From Acidimicrobiales bacterium (GTDB lineage Bacteria; Actinomycetota; Acidimicrobiia; Acidimicrobiales; MedAcidi-G1), in contig JAAZXY010000020.1 of the NCBI GenBank assembly GCA_014239855.1, positions 299 to 36,934 on the forward strand: a stretch of 36,636 nucleotides of DNA. The letters run 5' to 3'. Positions 1 through 7,593 of the stretch are shown in pieces. Positions within the stretch are counted from its first letter, which is position 1, and every line of letters starts with the position of its first letter. A model generated the notes under the pieces. It had not been told where the DNA came from and did not search any database. It saw only the letters and a list, made by a program, of their open reading frames with translations. The position numbers were made by a program, and so were the translations under genes.

Positions 1-1170
1 GGGCGGCGGGGTGGCGTCCTCGGGGTCGTCCAGCCATCCCTCGGGCAGCACCACCGCCTTCGGCCCGTTGCGGTGGCTCCGGGGGACACGCAGCGCGGCC
101 GGATCCAGGGTCATTCCCGGGTCCACCTCGGCCAGCAGGTCGGCCAACAGGGCGTCGAGGTGGTCGACGTCGGTGATCGACTGGAGGGCGTGGCGGACGG
201 CCGGGCCGGTGGCGTAGCCCTTGAGGTACCACGAGGTGTGCTTGCGGAAGTCCTTGATGCCGTGGGGGCCGGCCCAGTCCACGAGCAGGCGGGCGTGGCG
301 GGCCATGGCCCGGGCCACGTCACCCAGCGGAGGTGGTTCACCGGGCTCGGATCCGCCGGACGCCGGCGTGGGCCCGAACACGGCAGCCAGGTCGCCGAAC
401 AGCCACGGCCGACCGAGGCAACCCCGGCCCACGACCACACCGTCACAGCCCGTGGAACGCATGAGTCGCAGGGCGTCCCACGGCTCCCACACGTCACCGT
501 TGCCGAACACCGGAATGGAGGTGACGGCGGCCTTCAGCGCGGCGACCGCCGCCCAGTCGGCCTCGCCGGAGTACAACTGCTCGGCCGTCCGGGCGTGCAG
601 CGAGACCGCCGAGGCGCCGACCGCCTCGGCGATGCGGCCCGCTTCGAGGAAGGTCAGATGGTCGTCGTCGGTGCCCTTGCGGAACTTCACGGTGACCGGC
701 ACGTCGCCCGCATGGTCGACGGCGGCCCGCACGATGGACTCGAACAACCGGGGCTTCAGCGGGATGGCCGCCCCACCACCCTTGCGGGTCACCTTGGGCA
801 TGGGGCAGCCGAAGTTCATGTCGATGTGGTCGACCCGACCCTCGCCGGCCAGCATCCCGGTGGCCCGCCCGATGCTCTCGGGTTCGGTGCCGTAGAGCTG
901 GATGCTGCGGGGCGTCTCGTCGGGATCGAAGTGGGCCAGTCGTGATGTCTTGAGGTGCCCGTCGACCAGGCCGCGGGCGGTGATCATCTCGCTGACGTAG
1001 AGGCCGGCGCCGAACTCACGACACAACGAACGGAAGGGTGCGTTGGTGACGCCGGCCATGGGGGCCAGCACGACGGGAGGCCAGACCTCGAGCGGACCGA
1101 TCCGGGGTACGCCGAACTCGCCGGCGGCGGCCGGCTCGACGTGCTCGTTCACCTCGGATCGCAGGCCCAT
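1..1170 (-). CDS. dusB: tRNA-dihydrouridine synthase (DusB-like), 3' end cut by window edge
   Basis: This FMN enzyme reduces uridine to dihydrouridine in the tRNA D-loop, in the cytoplasm. The minus frame stays open to base 1, so the stop lies outside; about 390 residues are visible, near the full family length. Visible hallmarks are MAGVTN at about residue 38 (FMN-binding start of the barrel), the SEMITARGL segment, NFGCP with the catalytic cysteine at about residue 122, the VKFRKG phosphate loop, GRGCLGRPWLF near the barrel end, and a C-terminal helical segment with KDFRKHTSWYLKGY. Two in-frame ATGs exist, at 1176 and 1170. I chose 1170 because a TANNNT box lies 7 bases before it, as at other genes here. 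It follows the formylglycine-generating enzyme gene closely and may also be transcribed with it. Confidence 0.93.
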   Translation of the reverse strand, partial: MGLRSEVNEHVEPAAAGEFGVPRIGPLEVWPPVVLAPMAGVTNAPFRSLCREFGAGLYVSEMITARGLVDGHLKTSRLAHFDPDETPRSIQLYGTEPESIGRATGMLAGEGRVDHIDMNFGCPMPKVTRKGGGAAIPLKPRLFESIVRAAVDHAGDVPVTVKFRKGTDDDHLTFLEAGRIAEAVGASAVSLHARTAEQLYSGEADWAAVAALKAAVTSIPVFGNGDVWEPWDALRLMRSTGCDGVVVGRGCLGRPWLFGDLAAVFGPTPASGGSEPGEPPPLGDVARAMARHARLLVDWAGPHGIKDFRKHTSWYLKGYATGPAVRHALQSITDVDHLDALLADLLAEVDPGMTLDPAALRVPRSHRNGPKAVVLPEGWLDDPEDATPPP

Positions 1171-1177
1171 GCCCATG

Positions 1178-1183
1178 AGGCTA
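1178..1183 (-). promoter_or_regulatory. Putative -10 box TAGCCT for dusB (leaderless-type)
   Basis: TAGCCT on the minus strand lies 7 bases before the ATG at 1170. The spacing would put the transcript start at or next to the start codon. It matches the TANNNT pattern repeated at other gene starts in this window. No convincing -35 was seen. Confidence 0.35.
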
Positions 1184-1192
1184 CGGGCCGGA

Positions 1193-2056
1193 TCAGGTGG
1201 CGATCCGGAAGCCCTGGTGGCCGGTGGTGCTGTCCGGGGTGCTGGATGCCCGGGCCGCCAGACGGTAGCGGTGGCAGTAGCTGTCGTGGCAGAGGAAGGA
1301 GCCACCCTTGAGGACCCGGTTGACGCCCATGGGCGGACCGTCCGGATCGACCGGGGGATCCGAGGACGGGCCGGGCCGGTGGCTGGCCGTGAACCAGTCG
1401 GCCGTCCACTCCCAGACGTTGCCCGAGCAGTTGTAGAGCCCGTGGCCGTTGGGTTCGAAGGCGTCCACGGGACAGGTTCCCGCCCAGCCGTCGGCTGCGT
1501 CGTCGTGGCTCCAGAACGTGCCGGTGAAGATGTTGAACCGGTGGTCGTCGGGCCCGTCGGGCTGGTTCTCGTCGCCCCACGGCAGGCGCTTCTGCTCGAG
1601 CCCACCCCGGGCCGCGTACTCCCACTCGGCTTCGGTGGGGAGCCGGGCCCCGGCCCACTCGGCGTAGGCCATGGCATCGAACCACGACACGTGGACCACC
1701 GGATGGTCGCCCCGGTCGGCCAGGTCGCTCCGGGGGCCCTCGGGATGGCGCCAGTCGGCACCGAACACCTGGCGCCACCACTCGGCACCCACCACGCCGC
1801 GGGTCTCGTCGAAGTCGTCGGGAAGGTGGCCGGCGAACACGAACGACCATCCCTCGAGTTCGGCGATGGTCCGGTGGCCGGTGGTGTCCACGAAGGCGGC
1901 GAACTCGTCGGTGGTCACCGCGGTGGCCGAGATGGCGAACGGGGAGAGGTGGACGGGGCGGACCGGGCCCTCGCCGTCGGACGGGTAGGCGCCCTCCTCG
2001 TTGCCCATGAGGAAGGTGCCTCCGGGGAGGTCGATCCGACGGTCGGTGGCCACCAT
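1193..2056 (-). CDS. Formylglycine-generating enzyme (sulfatase-modifying factor, FGE-sulfatase domain)
   Basis: This family oxidises a cysteine in a CxPxR motif of sulfatases to formylglycine, using oxygen and copper. The 287-residue protein is one FGE-sulfatase domain from end to end. It opens with PGGTFLMG, has HPVVHVSWFDAMAYAEW and LPTEAEWEYAARGG in the middle, GNVWEWTADW at about 212-221, and ends with CHDSYCHRYRLAAR and GFRIA. Cysteines 256 and 261 match the copper-binding catalytic pair of genuine FGEs, which most non-catalytic relatives lack. No signal peptide is seen, so it probably acts in the cytoplasm. ATG 2056 is three bases from the stop of the upstream hydrolase gene, which argues for this start and for co-transcription. 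No sulfatase gene is present in the window. Confidence 0.92.
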   Translation of the reverse strand: MVATDRRIDLPGGTFLMGNEEGAYPSDGEGPVRPVHLSPFAISATAVTTDEFAAFVDTTGHRTIAELEGWSFVFAGHLPDDFDETRGVVGAEWWRQVFGADWRHPEGPRSDLADRGDHPVVHVSWFDAMAYAEWAGARLPTEAEWEYAARGGLEQKRLPWGDENQPDGPDDHRFNIFTGTFWSHDDAADGWAGTCPVDAFEPNGHGLYNCSGNVWEWTADWFTASHRPGPSSDPPVDPDGPPMGVNRVLKGGSFLCHDSYCHRYRLAARASSTPDSTTGHQGFRIAT

Positions 2057-2058
2057 GG

Positions 2059-2784
2059 TCAGGCCAGGTTGGCGATGAACCGGCGCACGGCCGCCGCGCA
2101 CTCGGCGGGCGCCTTGACGTGCACCATGTGCCCCTGGTCGGGCACCACCACCGATTCGCGCACGTCGAGGTCGCGTTCGAAGAGGCTGGCCGAGGCGGCG
2201 AAGCGCTTGTCCCGTTCGCCCAGCAGGACCAGCACGGGCACCCGGATCTCGGCCAGGTGGTCCATCACGTAGGAGTCGTGGTGCATGGAGATCTCCTCGG
2301 ATCCCGGCGGCACCCCGATCTTCACCGCGGACTCGCGTACCGACTCGTTCCACTGCTGGCGGGCCTCGGGCTTGCGGAAGCCCGGTCCGGTGGCCACCAG
2401 CACCAGTCCGGCCACCTCCTCGGGATGGTCCACGGCGTGGGCCAGGCACAGGAAGCCGCCGAGGCTGTGGCCCATGAGCACCGCCGGGCCGCCGTCGGGG
2501 TGGACGGCGTACTGGCGAACCGCGGCCAGGTCAGCCAGGGCATGGGTCCTCGAATAGTTCCCCGGGGGTGGGGCGTCGCTCTCCCCGTGGCCCCGGAGGT
2601 CCCAGGTCACCACCCGGTGGTCCGCCGACAGGTCGTCGACCAGCGGGCCCCAGACGCCACGGTCGTTGGCCCAGCCATGGGTGGCCACGATGGGAGGCCC
2701 GGCCGTGGAACCGTTCTCACCGGAATTCCCGACGGCGATCGAGACCCCGTCGGGGGCGGTGACCATCACGGACTCAGTGCTCAT
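2059..2784 (-). CDS. Alpha/beta-fold hydrolase
   Basis: This 241-residue serine hydrolase has the full alpha/beta-hydrolase triad: the nucleophile Ser107 in GHSLGG, an acid in GERD (Asp192) and His219 in DQGHMVH. THGWAND at about 35-41 supplies the oxyanion region, and WDLRGHGESD is the usual second motif. The substrate cannot be told from sequence; esters, lactones or C-C bonds are possible. Its ATG overlaps the stop of the epoxide hydrolase gene (ATGA at 2781-2784), and its own stop sits just before the formylglycine-generating enzyme start, so all three are probably one transcript. No signal peptide or membrane segment is seen. Confidence 0.9.
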   Translation of the reverse strand: MSTESVMVTAPDGVSIAVGNSGENGSTAGPPIVATHGWANDRGVWGPLVDDLSADHRVVTWDLRGHGESDAPPPGNYSRTHALADLAAVRQYAVHPDGGPAVLMGHSLGGFLCLAHAVDHPEEVAGLVLVATGPGFRKPEARQQWNESVRESAVKIGVPPGSEEISMHHDSYVMDHLAEIRVPVLVLLGERDKRFAASASLFERDLDVRESVVVPDQGHMVHVKAPAECAAAVRRFIANLA

Positions 2785-3953
2785 TGGAGACCTCGGAAGA
2801 ATTCGCGGACGTCGGTGACCAGTACGTCGGGCCGCTCCATGGCGGGGAAGTGGCCGCCCCGGTCGTGCTCTCGCCAGAAGGTGACGTTGCGGTCGGCCTC
2901 CACCCAGCGGCGGCGGCCCACCATGAGCTCCATGGGGAAGGCCGAGACGCCGAACGGCACGTCGGGGTTGGCCGGTGGCAGTTTCCCGGCGGCCAGGTCC
3001 TGTCCGAACTCGAAGTAGAAGCGGGTCGACGAGGTGATGGTGCCGGTGAACCAGTAGGTGGCCACGTTGGTCAGCAGGTGGTCGCGCTCCACGACGTCGA
3101 GCACATCGCCGTCATGGTCGGTCCAGCCGTGGAACTTCTCGCCGATGTAGGCCAGCAGTCCGACCGGCGAGTCGTGCAGGCCGGCGCCCACCGTCTGGGG
3201 GCGGGTGCGCTGGATCTCGAAGTAGCCCCGGTCGTCCTGCTGGTACCAGGCCGACCGGTCGAGGTGCTGCTGCTCGGCCGGGGTGATGTCGGCCATGTCG
3301 TCGTCGCGTCCCGGAGGGAAGGCGGGAATCATGTTCACGTGGCAGCCCGTCACGTGGTCCGGGGCGTGGCCGGCCACGTGCTGGGAGATGATCGATCCCC
3401 AGTCGCCGCCCTGGACGCCGTAGCGGTCGTAGCCCAGACGGGCCATGAGGGTGGCGAAGGCCCGGCCGGTGCGGTCGGGGCCCCAGCCCCGCTCGGTGGT
3501 GGGGCCCGACCAGCCGTAGCCGGGCAGCGACGGGGCGACCACGTGGAAGGCGTCGGCCGGATCACCGCCGTGGGCCGCCGGGTCGGTGAGCGGACCCAGC
3601 ACCTCGAGGAACTTCGTGATCGAGCCGGGCCACCCGTGCGACAGCAGCAGGGGACGGGCATCGGGTTCGGGGGAACGCTGGTGGATGGCGTGGATGCGTT
3701 GGCCGTCGATGGTGGTGACGACCTGATCGAAGGCGTTGATCCGGGCCTCGGCGGCCCGCCAGTCGAACCCGTCGGCCCAGTAGCCGGCCAGGTCGCGCAA
3801 CCACTCCTGGTTGCACCCGTATTCCCAGCCGGTGTCGGGGATCTGGTCGGACCACCGGGTGTCGGCCAGGCGGCGCTTCAGGTCGGTAATGGCCTCGTCG
3901 GGCACCGACACGGTGAAGGGTTGAAACGCCGCAGAATCGTCCTCGGTGGGCAT
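2781..3953 (-). CDS. Epoxide hydrolase (EHN-type, microsomal-epoxide-hydrolase-like)
   Basis: This 390-residue protein should open epoxides to vicinal diols. The N-terminal part, about 10-115, is the epoxide hydrolase N-terminal (EHN) domain, with LKRRLADTRW and WEYGCNQEWLRDLAGYW. The alpha/beta-hydrolase core follows: HGWP at 106-109 (oxyanion), the nucleophile Asp184 in QGGDWGS, and the general-base histidine 368 in RGGHFPAME. The segment YWFTGTITSSTRFY at about 300-313 carries the lid tyrosine region. The length is normal for the family. It is the first gene of the minus-strand cluster and overlaps the next gene by four bases. A TACGGT box 6 bases before ATG 3953 supports the start. The substrate is unknown; a role in xenobiotic or lipid-epoxide breakdown is inference. 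Confidence 0.93.
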   Translation of the reverse strand: MPTEDDSAAFQPFTVSVPDEAITDLKRRLADTRWSDQIPDTGWEYGCNQEWLRDLAGYWADGFDWRAAEARINAFDQVVTTIDGQRIHAIHQRSPEPDARPLLLSHGWPGSITKFLEVLGPLTDPAAHGGDPADAFHVVAPSLPGYGWSGPTTERGWGPDRTGRAFATLMARLGYDRYGVQGGDWGSIISQHVAGHAPDHVTGCHVNMIPAFPPGRDDDMADITPAEQQHLDRSAWYQQDDRGYFEIQRTRPQTVGAGLHDSPVGLLAYIGEKFHGWTDHDGDVLDVVERDHLLTNVATYWFTGTITSSTRFYFEFGQDLAAGKLPPANPDVPFGVSAFPMELMVGRRRWVEADRNVTFWREHDRGGHFPAMERPDVLVTDVREFFRGLQ

Positions 3954-3959
3954 CGGGTG

Positions 3960-3965
3960 ACCGTA
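3960..3965 (-). promoter_or_regulatory. Putative -10 box TACGGT for the epoxide hydrolase operon (leaderless-type)
   Basis: TACGGT on the minus strand ends 6 bases before ATG 3953. It lies in the 117-base divergent gap shared with the short-chain dehydrogenase. Spacing fits a transcript beginning at the start codon. Confidence 0.4.
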
Positions 3966-4009
3966 CCCGTGCCCGGTGGTCCACTGGGAAGCCGGAAGCA
4001 GGCGAGCGC

Positions 4010-4015
4010 TACCGT
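4010..4015 (+). promoter_or_regulatory. Putative -10 box TACCGT for the short-chain dehydrogenase
   Basis: TACCGT on the plus strand fits TANNNT. A start about 7 bases downstream would give a leader of roughly 48 bases that contains the AGGAG ribosome site at 4057-4061. Unlike the other boxes here, it would make a leadered mRNA. No clear -35 was seen. Confidence 0.25.
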
Positions 4016-4070
4016 TGGGAGGGGCCGAGGTCGGGACTTCCCGTTCGATGGGGAACAGGAGATGGGGAAC

Positions 4071-4880
4071 ATGGAGTTGAACGGCGCACGGGTACTGGTG
4101 ACCGGTGGATCGAAGGGGATCGGGGCCTCGCTGGCCCGGGCCTACGCGGCGGCCGGTGCCGACGTGGTGGTGGTCGCCCGGGCGTCAGCCGAGTTGGAGG
4201 TGGTGGCCGCCGAGGTGGGCGGGCACGCGGTAGCCGTCGACCTGACTGACGCGGTGGCCGTCGAGGCCCTGGTGCCCGGTGTGGAAGCCGACCTCGGACC
4301 GATCGACGTGCTGGTCAGCAACGCCGGCATGGTGACCACCGACATGGCGGCGGTCATCGACCCGGCGGTCATCCGGGCCACCACCAGGCTGAACCTCGAA
4401 GCACCCATGGTCCTGACCCGCCACGTCCTCCCCCTGATGCTGGGGCGTGGTCGGGGACACCTGGTGTACCTGTCGTCGATTGCCGGCACGGCCGGGTTCC
4501 CGAGCATGGCCACCTACTGCGCCACCAAGGCGGGGGTGTCCAACTTCGTCCGGGCCCTCACCCTCGAGTTGAAGGCCACGTCGGTCGGTACGACCACGGT
4601 GGCGCCGGGGCCGGTGGCCACCCGCATGTGGGAGGCCGTGGAAGGCACCTCGCCCAGTGGCCAGAAGGTGCTGGACCGGATGAACGCCGTCCGGATGCTC
4701 CCCATTGCCGACCCGGACCGGCTGGCCGGCAAGGTGGTGGCGGCCACCCGACGCGGTACCCGCCACGTCCGGACGCCACGGCGCCTCATGGGCAACTTCC
4801 TGTTGGCCGAGGGGGCGAACCGGATGACCGGTGCCCTGCTGGCCGGGGTTCGCCTCGATCCGACCGACACCCGGCCCTGA
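4071..4880 (+). CDS. Short-chain dehydrogenase/reductase (SDR, classical)
   Basis: This 269-residue NAD(P)-dependent oxidoreductase has a Rossmann fold: TGGSKGIG at 11-18 binds the cofactor, NAG at 84-86 is the structural motif, and the catalytic set is Ser136, Tyr149 and Lys153 (YCATK). Arg37, just after the second beta strand, would favour NADP, but this is a weak guess. AGGAG at 4057-4061 lies 9 bases before ATG 4071, so this start is preferred over ATG 4062, which directly abuts the ribosome site. The C-terminus lacks the usual SDR end and has RRLMGNFLLAEGANRM, perhaps an amphipathic or membrane-contact segment. Its stop directly abuts the stop of the next gene on the other strand. The substrate is unknown. 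Confidence 0.93.
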   Translation: MELNGARVLVTGGSKGIGASLARAYAAAGADVVVVARASAELEVVAAEVGGHAVAVDLTDAVAVEALVPGVEADLGPIDVLVSNAGMVTTDMAAVIDPAVIRATTRLNLEAPMVLTRHVLPLMLGRGRGHLVYLSSIAGTAGFPSMATYCATKAGVSNFVRALTLELKATSVGTTTVAPGPVATRMWEAVEGTSPSGQKVLDRMNAVRMLPIADPDRLAGKVVAATRRGTRHVRTPRRLMGNFLLAEGANRMTGALLAGVRLDPTDTRP

Positions 4881-5918
4881 TCAGGCGTGCTCGGCGAGTT
4901 CGCGCAGGCGTCCCAGCACGGTGGCGGCTTCGCCACCGACCGGCGTGACGTTCAGCGAGGTGACACCGGCCTCCTTGTAGGCGGCCAGACGGTCGACCAC
5001 GTAGGCCTCGTCGCCACACAGCGACGTGTTCTCGATGAGTTCGTCGGGGAGCAGGCCGGCGGCCTCTTCCTTGCGCCCGTCCAGATAGGCGTCCTGCACG
5101 GCGGCCGCCTCGTCGGCGAAGCCGTACTGGCGACACACGTCGTTGTAGAAGTTCTTCCCGCGGGCGCCCATGCCACCGATGTACAGGGCGGCCATGGGTC
5201 GACCGAGATCGCGGTAGCGGCTGGCATCGTCGCCAATGGCCACCAGGCCGCCGGCCACCACGTCGAAGTCGCCGAGGGTGGCGTCGCGCCGGGCCAGACC
5301 GGCGGTCACCGCATCACCCCACACCATGTCCATGCGCTCCGGGTAGACGAGGAACGGCAACCAGCCGTCGCACGACGCCGCGGTCTCCTCGACGCTCTTC
5401 TGACCGAGGGCGGCGATGTAGATCGGGATCTCGGCCCGCTTCAGGTGGTTGATGATCTTCAGCGGCTTGCCGAGGCCGGTGCCCTGATCGGGGGGCAGCG
5501 GCAGGGTGAACACGTCGCCGTCATGCACGAGGGGCTCGCGGCGCCACGCCGAACGACAGATCTGGACGATCTCCTTGATCCGGGTGAGCGGCTTGGCGTA
5601 CGGCATGCCGTGGAAACCTTCGATGACCTGGGGGCCCGAGGCGCCGAGGCCCAGGACGAAGCGACCCTCAGACAGGGCATCCAGACCGGCGGCCGTCTGG
5701 GCCAGCAGGGCCGGGGTCCGGCTGTACGTGTTGAGGATGCCGCTGCCCAGCTCGACGGTCGATGTGCTGGCCGCCAGGTACCCCAGCAGGCTCACGGCGT
5801 CGAAGCCGTAGGCCTCGGGGATCCAGATGCGGTCGACGCCCGCCGCTTCGAGTTCCCGGGCCTGGACGGCCGCAGTCTGGGGGTCGGTGGCGTAGTTGAG
5901 GCTGGTGGAGATTCGCAT
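4881..5918 (-). CDS. LLM-class (luciferase-like) F420-dependent oxidoreductase
   Basis: This 345-residue protein is a bacterial-luciferase-like TIM barrel of the group that usually binds F420H2 in actinobacteria. Visible family features are the N-terminal RISTSLNYATD strand, AAGVDRIWIPEAYGFDAVSLLGYLA, ELGSGILNTYSRTPALLAQTA, and GRFVLGLGASGPQVIEGFHG, followed by the IYIAALGQKSVE barrel strand. The reaction is unknown; members reduce or oxidise diverse organic substrates. It starts 38 bases after the exporter gene on the same strand and may be co-transcribed with it. Its TGA abuts the TGA of the convergent dehydrogenase within a TGATCA palindrome. The cofactor assignment comes from family knowledge. 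Confidence 0.9.
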   Translation of the reverse strand: MRISTSLNYATDPQTAAVQARELEAAGVDRIWIPEAYGFDAVSLLGYLAASTSTVELGSGILNTYSRTPALLAQTAAGLDALSEGRFVLGLGASGPQVIEGFHGMPYAKPLTRIKEIVQICRSAWRREPLVHDGDVFTLPLPPDQGTGLGKPLKIINHLKRAEIPIYIAALGQKSVEETAASCDGWLPFLVYPERMDMVWGDAVTAGLARRDATLGDFDVVAGGLVAIGDDASRYRDLGRPMAALYIGGMGARGKNFYNDVCRQYGFADEAAAVQDAYLDGRKEEAAGLLPDELIENTSLCGDEAYVVDRLAAYKEAGVTSLNVTPVGGEAATVLGRLRELAEHA

Positions 5919-5956
5919 GGTGCCGAGCCTCGCAGACGCGACCCGTCTCCGAGGTA

Positions 5957-7480
5957 CTAACCGCGGGGAAACCAGCGGATGACCACGGCCGAGACCGTGA
6001 CGAGCATGGCGGCGCCGACCAGCATGGCCAGCGAGTAGCCGTCGGCGAACGCACCCCGGGCCACGGCCACCAGGCCGGGCCGGAGTGCCTCGGGGGCCGA
6101 TGCGGCCACGTGGAGTGCGGCACCCATCGAGTCCCGGGCCGCCTCGGCGGCCTGCGGGGGCAGGGCGTCGAAGCCGTCACCGATGCTGTCCCGGTAGCCC
6201 GAGGTGAGGAGGCTGCCCAGCAGGGCGATGCCGACCGCCGCGCCGACCTCCCGGGTGGTGTCGTTGACCGCCGAGGCCACGCCGGCCTTGTCCTGGGGAA
6301 GCGACGTCACGATGGCCTCGGTGGCTGCCGGGAAGGCCAGTGCCATGCCGGCCGATGCCACGCAGAGGCTGGACACCACGTGGACGTAGCCGCTCGAGCC
6401 GTCCAACAGGGCCAGGCCGACCATGCCCGTGGCGGTGACCATCAGGCCGCCGCCGATGACCGTCCGGACCCCGAACCGGGCGGCCAGCTTCGGTCCGGTC
6501 GGTGAGATGAAGACCATGGACGCCGCGAAGGGCAGTGTGCGGAGGGCGGTTTCCAGCGCCGAGTACCCGAGGACGAACTGCATGTACTGAGCCAGGCCGA
6601 AGAACATGCCGAACATCACCGCGAAGGCCACGCCGATGCCGAGGCTGCCCAGGCCGAATCGGCGGATGCGGAACAGGCCCGGGTCGAGCATCGGGTGCTC
6701 CTGCCGGTTCTCGAATCGGACCCAGGCCACGCCCAGGATCGCCGCGGCCACGAAGGCGGCGATGATGCCGCCGTGGGACCACCCGTATTCGGGCCCCTGG
6801 ATGAGGCCGAAGACCAGCGACCCGAGGGCGGCGGCCGACAGGACGCTTCCCACCGGATCCAGCGGATGGCCGAGGGTGTCGCGCGACGTGGGGACCACCG
6901 TCACCACGAGAACGAACAGCAGGACGGCGATGGGCACGTTCACGAAGAAGATCGAGCCCCACCAGAAGTACTCGAGGAGCAGCCCGGCCGACAGGATCCC
7001 CAGCGCACCGCCGGCACCGGCGAAGCCCGCCCAGATGGCGATGGCCCGGCTCCGTTCATGGGCCGGGAAGACCGTGGTGAGGATGGACAGGGTGGCCGGC
7101 ATGACGAGCCCGGCGCCGATGCCCATGATGCAGCGCCAGAGCACGATCTGGCCGGCTGAACCGGACGACGCACCGGCCAGGGCGCCGACGAGGATGATTC
7201 CGAGGCCGATGAGCAGGGCTCCCTTGCGGCCGAAGCGGTCACCGAGGGCGCCGGCCGGCAGGAGGATGGCCGCCAGCACCAGGGCGTAGGCGGCGTTGAT
7301 CCAGACCAGCTCGGATGCCGAGGCATCCAACGCTCCCTGGATGGCCGGCAGGGCCAGGTTCATGGAGCTGACGCTGGCCACCACCTGGACCAGCGAGAGG
7401 GTGAGGATGCTGAGGATCAGCCACCGTCGGGGGTGGCCGGTCTCCTCGAGGGGAACGGTGGTCGGGGTGTGTTCGGACAT
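5957..7480 (-). CDS. MFS exporter, DHA2 family (EmrB/QacA-like, 14 membrane spans)
   Basis: This 507-residue inner-membrane protein is almost continuously hydrophobic, with about 14 predicted spans. After the short cytoplasmic N-terminus it has VVASVSSMNLALPAIQ, typical of DHA2 proton-drug antiporters. The motif A loop GDRFGRKGALL follows span 2, and GFAGAGGALGILSAG resembles antiporter motif C. FFVNVPIAVLL after about residue 170 is also characteristic. The family exports drugs, dyes or metabolites using the proton gradient; the substrate is unknown. A GGAAGG ribosome site 8 bases before ATG 7480 supports the start. It diverges from the mutase operon, and no TetR or MarR regulator is adjacent. 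The following F420-type oxidoreductase is 38 bases downstream. Confidence 0.92.
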   Translation of the reverse strand: MSEHTPTTVPLEETGHPRRWLILSILTLSLVQVVASVSSMNLALPAIQGALDASASELVWINAAYALVLAAILLPAGALGDRFGRKGALLIGLGIILVGALAGASSGSAGQIVLWRCIMGIGAGLVMPATLSILTTVFPAHERSRAIAIWAGFAGAGGALGILSAGLLLEYFWWGSIFFVNVPIAVLLFVLVVTVVPTSRDTLGHPLDPVGSVLSAAALGSLVFGLIQGPEYGWSHGGIIAAFVAAAILGVAWVRFENRQEHPMLDPGLFRIRRFGLGSLGIGVAFAVMFGMFFGLAQYMQFVLGYSALETALRTLPFAASMVFISPTGPKLAARFGVRTVIGGGLMVTATGMVGLALLDGSSGYVHVVSSLCVASAGMALAFPAATEAIVTSLPQDKAGVASAVNDTTREVGAAVGIALLGSLLTSGYRDSIGDGFDALPPQAAEAARDSMGAALHVAASAPEALRPGLVAVARGAFADGYSLAMLVGAAMLVTVSAVVIRWFPRG

Positions 7481-7499
7481 CCCACGAGCCTTCCAGCCT

Positions 7500-7519
7500 C
7501 GCCTGCTCGGGGACAGGCG
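7500..7519. promoter_or_regulatory. Inverted repeat in the exporter/mutase divergent gap
   Basis: CGCCTG and CAGGCG form a perfect 6-base inverted repeat with an 8-base centre. It lies between the exporter start (7480) and the mutase operon start (7594), about 20 bases upstream of the exporter ATG. It could be an operator for the exporter or a chance hairpin; no regulator gene is nearby. Confidence 0.25.
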
Positions 7520-7581
7520 GGTGGCCGATCGGGGGGCAGGTCATGAGTCACATGGCTCCGAGGACCTGACGGACCGTCACC

Positions 7582-7587
7582 TACCAT
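7582..7587 (+). promoter_or_regulatory. Putative -10 box TACCAT for mutA-mutB-meaB (leaderless-type)
   Basis: TACCAT ends 6 bases before ATG 7594, so the transcript would begin at or within a base of the start codon. No Shine-Dalgarno sequence precedes this ATG, which agrees with leaderless translation. Confidence 0.45.
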
Positions 7588-7593
7588 CAGGGC

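Noticed and set aside
2784-4070. Long plus-strand frame leading into the dehydrogenase (698 residues in total)
   Set aside because: This part is antisense to the intact epoxide hydrolase and has no family resemblance; the dehydrogenase starts at 4071 behind a good ribosome site.
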